A stretch of 19,998 bases of DNA from Acidimicrobiia bacterium (lineage in GTDB: Bacteria; Actinomycetota; Acidimicrobiia; Spongiisociales; UBA5794): assembly GCA_030599515.1 (NCBI GenBank), contig JAUVNV010000012.1, forward strand, positions 1 to 19,998, written 5' to 3'. Below are positions 14,759 to 19,998 of this stretch, piece after piece. Every line of letters starts with the position of its first letter. Positions within the stretch are counted from its first letter, which is position 1. The translations under genes were made by a program, and so were the position numbers. The notes under the pieces were generated by a model. The model was not told the DNA's origin and did no database searches. It was given only the letters and a program-made list of their open reading frames with translations.

Positions 14759-16138
14759 GTGGCTGATCCGATCGGGATGCTGACGATCGCGGAACTGGCT
14801 GAAGCGGTCGAAACCGACACGATCGACACCGTGATCGTGGCATTCACCGACCACTACGGGCGACTCATCGGGAAGCGCGTCGACGCTCGTTTCTTCCTCG
14901 ACGAGGTTGCCGAAGAAGGCAGCCACGGCTGCGACTACCTCCTGACGACCGACATGGAGATGGAGCCGATCCCCGGATACGCGTATGCGAACTGGGAGCT
15001 CGGGTACGGCGACTTCCACCTCGTCCCCGACCTGTCGACGATGCGGATCGCCGACTGGCTGCCGGGTACCGCGATCGTGCTCACCGACCTCGAGGATCCG
15101 AACAGTCATGAGCCCGTCGCCGTCGCTCCGAGATCGATGCTGCGTCGCCAGATCGAACGTGCAGCCGACGCAGGGTTCTCGGCGAAGACGGCCTCGGAGC
15201 TCGAGTACTTCCTCTTCGAGGACTCCTACCGTGAGGCCTCCGACAGGGACTACGCCGATCTCACGCCGGTCGGCTGGTACTCCGAGGACTACCACCTCTT
15301 CCAGGGGACGCGAGAGGAGTTCTTCAATCGGACCGCCCGGCGGGCTCTCAGCCGATCGGGCATCCCGGTCGAGACCTCGAAGGGTGAGACGGGCGTGGGC
15401 CAGCACGAGCTCAACATCCGCTACGCCGACGTTCTGGCGATGGCCGACCGACACGCGTTGATGAAGCAGTGCATGAAAGAGATCGCGAACGATCTCGGCA
15501 TCTCGATCACGTTCATGGCGAAGCCCCACGACGACGACTCGGGCTCGAGCTGCCACATCCACCTGAGCCTCTGGACCGACGACGGACCGGTGTTCCCCGG
15601 TGACCACCCGGTCGGTCCGGTCTTCGGATCGGACGAGTTCCGTTGGTTCCTCGGGGGTTGGATGGCGCACACCCAGGAGCTGACACCCTTCTACGCACCG
15701 ACCATCAATTCCTACAAGCGATTCGTCGACGCCTCGTGGGCGCCGACCCGCATCGCCTGGAGCTACGACAACCGGACCGCGGGGTTCCGCATCGTCGGAA
15801 ACGGACCCAGCCTCCGGATCGAGAACCGCATCCCCGGCTCGGATGCGAACCCGTACCTCGTGTACGCGGCCACACTGGCCGCCGGTCTCGACGGCATCGC
15901 CAATCGCATCGAACCTCCCGATGTCTTCACCGGTGACGTGTACGCGGCGAAGGACCTCCCAGCAGTGCCGGGAACGCTTCACGACGCGACCGACCGCTTC
16001 GCAGAGAGCCAGTGGGCCAGGGAGGCCTTCGGGGAAGGAGTGCACGACCACTACATCCACTTCTTCCAGAGCGAGCAGCAGGCGTACGACTCGGCCGTCA
16101 CGGACTGGGAACGACGCCGCTACTTCGAGCGGATCTAA
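14759..16138 (+). CDS. Glutamine synthetase family protein, probable gamma-glutamyl-amine ligase (GlnA4/PuuA-like)
   Basis: A 459-residue member of the glutamine synthetase superfamily, which ligates glutamate to an amine using ATP. GTG at 14759 is chosen because GGAAAGGG lies 7 nt upstream; an in-frame ATG six codons later lacks a site. The C-terminal catalytic domain keeps the metal and glutamate residues: SELEYFLF (Glu147, Glu149), GQHELNIRY (Glu217), GSSCHIHLSLW (His266/His268), NSYKRF and RIENRIPGSDANPYL (Glu355). The N-terminal beta-grasp domain lacks the FDGSS loop whose Asp helps bind ammonium in true glutamine synthetases; the region reads HGCDYLLTTDMEMEP. This points away from ammonia assimilation and toward polyamine, ethanolamine or another amine as acceptor, as in PuuA and actinobacterial GlnA3/GlnA4. 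It is followed after 24 nt by an SDR dehydrogenase, so the pair may form part of an amine-catabolic route. Confidence 0.88.
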   Translation: MADPIGMLTIAELAEAVETDTIDTVIVAFTDHYGRLIGKRVDARFFLDEVAEEGSHGCDYLLTTDMEMEPIPGYAYANWELGYGDFHLVPDLSTMRIADWLPGTAIVLTDLEDPNSHEPVAVAPRSMLRRQIERAADAGFSAKTASELEYFLFEDSYREASDRDYADLTPVGWYSEDYHLFQGTREEFFNRTARRALSRSGIPVETSKGETGVGQHELNIRYADVLAMADRHALMKQCMKEIANDLGISITFMAKPHDDDSGSSCHIHLSLWTDDGPVFPGDHPVGPVFGSDEFRWFLGGWMAHTQELTPFYAPTINSYKRFVDASWAPTRIAWSYDNRTAGFRIVGNGPSLRIENRIPGSDANPYLVYAATLAAGLDGIANRIEPPDVFTGDVYAAKDLPAVPGTLHDATDRFAESQWAREAFGEGVHDHYIHFFQSEQQAYDSAVTDWERRRYFERI

Positions 16139-16162
16139 CAACACGCCGGAGCAAGGAGCGAG

Positions 16163-16936
16163 ATGAGACTCGAAGGCAAATCCACCATCATCACGGGAGC
16201 CGGGAACGGAATCGGGCGAGAGACCGCACTGCTGTTCGCCACCGAGGGCGCGGCCGTCGCAGCCGTCGACCTCAATGAGGACGCGGTGAACAACACAGTC
16301 TCAGAGATTCTCGCGGGCGGCGGGACGGCAATTCCCCTCATTGCCGACGTCTCCAAGGACGATGATGTCGTCTCGATAGTCGCCGCCGCCGAAGAGGCCT
16401 TCGGCCGCGTCGACGTGATCTTCAACAACGCCGGGATCATGCATCCCGACGACGGAGATGCCGTCGGCACCGGGGAGGCGATCTGGGACCTGACGATGGA
16501 GGTGAACGCCAAGGGCGTGTTCCTGGGGTGCAAGTACGGCATCCCGGCGCTGCGAAGGGCCGGCGGCGGCTCGATCATCAACACCGCCTCGTTCGTGGCG
16601 CATCTCGGGGCCGCCACGCCACAAGTTGCGTACACCGCGTCGAAGGGTGCCGTGCTGGCGATGACGCGCGAACTCGCCGTCGTACACGCCAGAGAAGGGA
16701 TCCGCATCAACGCACTCTGCCCGGGGCCGCTGCGCACAGAGTTGCTCATGAAGTACCTCGACACCGACGAGAAGAAGCAGCGCAGGCTCGTCCACGTCCC
16801 GATGGGGCGCTTCGGCGAGGCGGCGGAGATGGCCAAGGCCGTGCTGTGGCTTGCCTCCGACGATTCGTCCTACGTGACGGGAACCGAGTTCCTCGTCGAC
16901 GGCGGCATCACCGCCGCATACGTAACGCCGGAGTGA
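16163..16936 (+). CDS. SDR family NAD(P)-dependent oxidoreductase
   Basis: A 257-residue classical short-chain dehydrogenase/reductase of normal length. Motifs in order: cofactor site TGAGNGIG (11-18), acidic VDLNE at the end of beta2 (which favours NAD(H) over NADP(H)), NNAG (88-91), catalytic Ser143 in NTASF, Tyr157 and Lys161 in YTASK, the NALCPGPLRTEL segment after the active site, and the C-terminal VTGTEFLVDGG. The ribosome site AAGGAG stands just before the ATG. The 24-nt gap after the GS-like gene suggests co-transcription and a shared pathway, for example oxidation of an alcohol or aldehyde-derived group on a gamma-glutamylated amine. The substrate is unknown; a FabG label would be generic. 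Confidence 0.92.
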   Translation: MRLEGKSTIITGAGNGIGRETALLFATEGAAVAAVDLNEDAVNNTVSEILAGGGTAIPLIADVSKDDDVVSIVAAAEEAFGRVDVIFNNAGIMHPDDGDAVGTGEAIWDLTMEVNAKGVFLGCKYGIPALRRAGGGSIINTASFVAHLGAATPQVAYTASKGAVLAMTRELAVVHAREGIRINALCPGPLRTELLMKYLDTDEKKQRRLVHVPMGRFGEAAEMAKAVLWLASDDSSYVTGTEFLVDGGITAAYVTPE

Positions 16937-16950
16937 GCGCGAGGCGCGCT
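16936..16950 (+). terminator. GC-rich stem-loop immediately after the SDR stop codon
   Basis: AGCGCG-agg-CGCGCT is a perfect 6-bp stem with a 3-nt loop that begins on the last base of the SDR stop codon. It is followed by TTCGCC rather than a T-tract. It plausibly ends the GS-like/SDR transcript and separates it from the polyphosphate kinase gene 95 nt downstream. Confidence 0.45.
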
Positions 16951-17044
16951 TCGCCGATCCGTGACCACACCGCCGCTGCTCCGGGCAGAACGTATGTCGC
17001 GCGCTGTATCGTGCTGCCGTACGCCAACAGTCGGGAAGGCACAC

Positions 17045-17881
17045 ATGACGACCGCAGGTGAATCCGTTTTCGACACGATCGAGCCGGAGAAGAGTGTCAA
17101 GAAGCCGAAATTGGACAAGAAGTTCTATGAGTCCGAACTCGTTCGCCTCCAGGGCGAACTCGTCAAGCTTCAGAGCTACATCAAGGAAGAAGGGCAGAAG
17201 GTCGTCGTCGTCTTCGAAGGACGGGATGCCGCCGGGAAGGGCGGCGTGATCAAGAGGATCACCGAGCGCCTGAACCCCAGGATCTGCCGGGTGGAGGCGC
17301 TCGGGACGCCCACAGAGCGAGAGAAGACCCAGTGGTGGTTCCAGCGGTACGTCAACTACCTGCCGGCCGCAGGAGAGATGGTTCTCTTCGACCGCTCCTG
17401 GTACAACCGCGGCCTCGTCGAGCCGGTCATGGGTTTCTGCACCAACGATGAGTACACGGAGTTCTTGAGATCCTGCCCGGAGTTCGAACGAATGCTCGTC
17501 CGGAGCGGGATCATCCTCATCAAGTACTGGTTCTCCGTGAGCGATGAAGAGCAGGAGCGCCGATTCCAGGCTCGCATCGACAGCACAACGAAGCGTTGGA
17601 AGCTCAGCGAGATGGACCTCGAGTCGCGCGCCCGGTGGGTCGAGTTCTCGAAGGCGAAGGACATCCTGTTCGACCACACCGACATCAAGCAGGCTCCCTG
17701 GTTCGTCGTCAACGCCGAGGACAAGAAGCGAGCTCGCCTCAACTGCATCAGCCATCTTCTGTCGATCATCCCGTACGAGGACCGGACACCCAACCCGATC
17801 GATCTTCCTCCCCGGCAGGAGAACACCGGCTACATCCGGCCACCCATCACGGAGCAGACGTTCGTCCCGGATACGTACTGA
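17045..17881 (+). CDS. ppk2: Polyphosphate kinase 2 family protein (PPK2)
   Basis: A 278-residue cytoplasmic kinase that moves phosphate between polyphosphate and nucleotides. The start ATG at 17045 is chosen because GGGAAGG lies 6 nt upstream and the family's N-terminus begins about here; an upstream in-frame extension has no counterpart. Walker A is GRDAAGKGG (59-67) after the hydrophobic strand VVVVFE. Walker B is DRSWYNR (116-122, Asp116). The connecting segment LNPRICRVEALGTPTEREK and the lid region with EQERRFQAR and RWKLSEMD are typical one-domain PPK2 features. The length fits single-domain class I enzymes, which mainly phosphorylate nucleoside diphosphates, but class is not certain from sequence alone. 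Neighbours suggest no pathway link; a GC hairpin separates it from the SDR gene and 112 nt from the transporter operon. Confidence 0.95.
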   Translation: MTTAGESVFDTIEPEKSVKKPKLDKKFYESELVRLQGELVKLQSYIKEEGQKVVVVFEGRDAAGKGGVIKRITERLNPRICRVEALGTPTEREKTQWWFQRYVNYLPAAGEMVLFDRSWYNRGLVEPVMGFCTNDEYTEFLRSCPEFERMLVRSGIILIKYWFSVSDEEQERRFQARIDSTTKRWKLSEMDLESRARWVEFSKAKDILFDHTDIKQAPWFVVNAEDKKRARLNCISHLLSIIPYEDRTPNPIDLPPRQENTGYIRPPITEQTFVPDTY

Positions 17882-17945
17882 TCGGAGCAGAGTCACCGCG
17901 ACGGGATTGATCCGGCTCGAATGGGCCCTGCACGGGTATTCCGGT

Positions 17946-17960
17946 ATGGTTTGAGACCAT
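17946..17960. promoter_or_regulatory. Short inverted repeat upstream of the ABC permease operon
   Basis: ATGGT-ttgag-ACCAT is a perfect 5-bp inverted repeat 34 nt upstream of the permease start. It overlaps TATGGT (17945-17950), which could be a -10 element, though no -35 is evident. An operator at a promoter is possible. Confidence 0.3.
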
Positions 17961-17993
17961 TCGACCGGGCCTGTCGAACGATCGGCAGCATCG

Positions 17994-19160
17994 ATGACCA
18001 GATTCCTCATCAGACGCCTCCTCGCCGGAATCATCACGCTGCTCGTGTTCGTAACGGTGCTCTTCTTCCTCGCCGAGATCCTCATCCCGGGCGACTTCGT
18101 CAGTCAATTCACGCTGTCGATGCCGGCGGAGCAGCGTGCTCAGCTGCGAGAAGAGCTCGGTCTGAACCTCCCCGTGTGGCATCGCTACCTGTTGTTCATC
18201 GGAGGCCTCGCCACCGGAGATCTCGGCTCGTCGTACTGGGGAGAGCCAGTTTCGTCGATCCTTCTGCGCTTCCTCCCGTGGACCCTGCTTGTGCTGGTCA
18301 TCTCGATGGGGATCGCGTTCCCGCTCGGGCACCTGCTCGGTCGCGTTGCCGGCTGGCGTGACTCCCGGCGACAGTCATCGGGCCTCACGATCGGGGCAGT
18401 GGCCCTCAACACGATGTTTCCTCCGCTCCTCGTCTTCCTCCTTGTTGTTGGCGTGTTCTCCCTGACGGGGTTCGAGGGCATCATCGCTATCCGTAACGCT
18501 CTCGAGCGCGAACTCCCGACGACCACGGGGTGGATCATGGTTGGGACGATTGCCGCGCTCGCTCTCGTGTTGACGATCGTGTCGATGCGCACCACGCGCG
18601 TTGGGCGGCGACCACCCCCGTGGTGGGTCTGGCTGATCGCAATGACCCTCGGACCGGTACTCACGTGGCTTGCGCTTGGAATCTGGGACACGGCATCGGA
18701 CATGCTGCTGCTCCTCGTGCTCCCGATCATCGCCGTCGCTCTTCTCGCGATCGGCGAGGTGATCCTCGTGGTCAAGTCCACTGTCGCCGACGTACGTTCA
18801 GAGGACTTCATCATGGCGCTGCGGGCGAAGGGACTGAGCGAGCGACGCGTGCGAGATCACCACGCCGCACGCGTGGCTCTGCTCCCCACCCTGAGCAAAT
18901 TGACGGTCAGTATTCCGTTCATCCTCGTCGGGTTGATGATCATCGAGATCTCGTTTCGTTGGCCCCGCCAGGGAACGCTCGGAATCGCCGTTCCCGGCAT
19001 CAGTTCGGTGATGTTCGCATCGCTCGAGCAACGGAACGTGCCCATCGTCGTTGGGGCTCTCTTCGCCGTCGGCCTGATCGTCCTCGGCGTTCGGCTGATC
19101 CTGGACTTCCTCCACGCCGCACTGGATCCTCGCATCCGTTTCGAGGGGGGATCCAAGTGA
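17994..19160 (+). CDS. ABC transporter permease, DppB/OppB family, enlarged
   Basis: A 388-residue inner-membrane permease for a peptide, nickel or similar oligomeric substrate. The N-terminus MTRFLIRRLLAGIITLLVF and the following PGD, EELGL and LPVWHRYL segments are hallmarks of the DppB family. The cytoplasmic EAA loop that contacts the ATPase reads DFIMALRAKGLSERRVRDHHA (about residues 272-292). The C-terminus ends DLRI-like as ALDPRIRFEG. The usual family length is about 310-340; the excess lies at about residues 180-235 and includes an additional hydrophobic segment (GWIMVGTIAALALVLTIV), a basic loop (TTRVGRRPPPWW) and another hydrophobic stretch. No strong ribosome site is seen. It overlaps the next permease by 4 nt (GTGA), indicating translational coupling. 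Binding protein and ATPases are presumably to the right of the window. Confidence 0.9.
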   Translation: MTRFLIRRLLAGIITLLVFVTVLFFLAEILIPGDFVSQFTLSMPAEQRAQLREELGLNLPVWHRYLLFIGGLATGDLGSSYWGEPVSSILLRFLPWTLLVLVISMGIAFPLGHLLGRVAGWRDSRRQSSGLTIGAVALNTMFPPLLVFLLVVGVFSLTGFEGIIAIRNALERELPTTTGWIMVGTIAALALVLTIVSMRTTRVGRRPPPWWVWLIAMTLGPVLTWLALGIWDTASDMLLLLVLPIIAVALLAIGEVILVVKSTVADVRSEDFIMALRAKGLSERRVRDHHAARVALLPTLSKLTVSIPFILVGLMIIEISFRWPRQGTLGIAVPGISSVMFASLEQRNVPIVVGALFAVGLIVLGVRLILDFLHAALDPRIRFEGGSK

Positions 19161-19998
19161 CGATCGCGAGGCGTGGACGCATTGCCGCCAGAACGGTTCA
19201 GCGTCGCGAGGCGCGGACGAGGTTCCGGAGGAGTCGACCCGGCATGCTCGGCGTCGCTCTTCTCGGCGCCTTCGTGATCATGGCCGTGGCGTACCCGATC
19301 CTCATGCGGACCGCGTGGGATCCTGCGAAATACGACCCCGAGATCGGCATCGACTTCGTTGTGACGGAGAAGATCGTTGTGGTCGAGGTCACCGACGAGG
19401 CGACCCAGATGGGCATCACGGAAGCGAAACTCCGCGACCCGTTCGTCGTGCCGGGAGACGTGATCGAGATATCGACCCCACCGGGCTTCGGTTGGAGCCA
19501 CCTGCTCGGCACCGATCCCACGGGGCGCGATGTCCTTGCCATGGTGATGGCGGGCGCCCGACCGGCACTCATGGTGGGAATCTCTGCAGCGCTCACCACG
19601 GCGATCGTCGCAATCGGCATCGCCGTGTTCGCCGCCTACTACCGGGGGGTCGTCGATGGTGTGCTATCGAGGTTGTCTGATGCGCTGCTGCTCCTGCCTG
19701 CTCCCCTGCTGATGATCATCATCGGCACCTCCCCAATCGGCGATCACTTCGGGCCGGTCGTGTTCGGTGTGGTCTACGGTGTCATCGCCGGCGGTGGTGC
19801 GGCGGCGATCGTGCTGCGATCGCAGGCATTGGTCACGATGCAGCGCCAATTCGTCGAGGCCGCCCGATCGGTGGGTGCCGGCGGGCGCCGGATCATGCTC
19901 CACCACCTGCTCCCCCATCTCCTCCCGCTGGCAGCCGTCTTGATGCTCATCGGAGTCACCGGAGCGATCGTGGCAGACGGCTTCATTGCCTTCCTCTC
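19157..19998 (+). CDS. ABC transporter permease, DppC/OppC family, 3' end outside window
   Basis: Second permease of the same transporter; about 280 residues are visible before the right edge. GTG at 19157 overlaps the DppB-like stop as GTGA, so translation is coupled. The Arg-rich cytoplasmic N-terminus (MTIARRGRIAARTVQRRE) leads into TM1 (GMLGVALLGAFVIMAVAYPIL). The diagnostic OppC/DppC motif HLLGTDPTGRDVLA follows, then several membrane segments. The EAA loop is RQFVEAARSVGAGGRRIMLHH. The extracytoplasmic loop between TM1 and the GTDPTGRD motif is longer than usual and contains a beta-like Val-rich part (EKIVVVEVTDEATQMG). This fits with the enlarged DppB partner and suggests a divergent subgroup. 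Substrate is not determinable. Confidence 0.92.
   Translation, partial: MTIARRGRIAARTVQRREARTRFRRSRPGMLGVALLGAFVIMAVAYPILMRTAWDPAKYDPEIGIDFVVTEKIVVVEVTDEATQMGITEAKLRDPFVVPGDVIEISTPPGFGWSHLLGTDPTGRDVLAMVMAGARPALMVGISAALTTAIVAIGIAVFAAYYRGVVDGVLSRLSDALLLLPAPLLMIIIGTSPIGDHFGPVVFGVVYGVIAGGGAAAIVLRSQALVTMQRQFVEAARSVGAGGRRIMLHHLLPHLLPLAAVLMLIGVTGAIVADGFIAFL

Noticed and set aside
14720..16144. Minus-strand open frame of about 470 codons opposite the GS-like gene
   Set aside because: Mirror of a well-supported coding region; composition is typical of a complementary-frame artefact.
16301..18085. Nearly 600-codon open frame on the minus strand opposite the SDR and PPK2 genes
   Set aside because: It spans two clear genes and their intergenic hairpin, and has neither a recognisable domain nor a ribosome site.

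Overview
The window is GC-rich, densely coded bacterial chromosome, most likely from an actinobacterium. The clearest lineage hint is the Thr/Ala-rich low-complexity linker after the lipidated Cys of the first lipoprotein, a style I associate with Acidimicrobiia; this placement is inference. No rRNA, tRNA, CRISPR array, insertion sequence or phage gene was seen. GC-rich codon use is even throughout, and it produces long antisense shadow frames that are not genes.

Layout. (1) 1-572, minus: the start of a xylose-type sugar-binding lipoprotein, running off the left edge, with a perfect palindrome in its leader. (2) 853-5803, plus: three tightly spaced genes. These are a lipoprotein-type vanadium-dependent haloperoxidase, a secreted FG-GAP/ASPIC-UnbV beta-propeller protein, and an M24 'pita-bread' protein that has lost most of its metal ligands. 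(3) 5857-6750, minus: a beta-hydroxyacid dehydrogenase of the GLYR/3-HIBADH family, divergent from (4) 6903-8084, plus, an AI-2E/PerM-family membrane protein. That gene converges within 8 nt on (5) 8093-10876, minus, a P2-type cation ATPase with non-canonical ion-site residues. (6) 10985-11971, plus: a pirin. (7) A 366-nt convergent spacer with several stem-loops. (8) 12338-13834, minus: a monofunctional haem catalase, divergent from (9) 13925-14344, plus, a Fur/PerR-family repressor; a PerR-box-like site lies between them. (10) 14365-14556, minus: a probable small charged protein. (11) 14759-16936, plus: a glutamine-synthetase-like ligase and an SDR oxidoreductase, probably one operon. (12) 17045-17881, plus: a PPK2 polyphosphate kinase. 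(13) 17994-19998, plus: two Dpp/Opp-type ABC permeases with a 4-nt overlap, the second cut by the right edge.

How they may work together. The catalase/Fur pair is a textbook peroxide-responsive unit. The haloperoxidase consumes H2O2 outside the membrane, so two parts of the window deal with peroxide. The GS-like/SDR pair looks catabolic (gamma-glutamylation of an amine, then oxidation) rather than ammonia assimilation. The two ends carry separate uptake systems, for a sugar and for a peptide-like substrate. The best candidate for something under-described is the haloperoxidase / ASPIC-UnbV / degenerate M24 cluster. The ATPase with altered membrane ligands is second.
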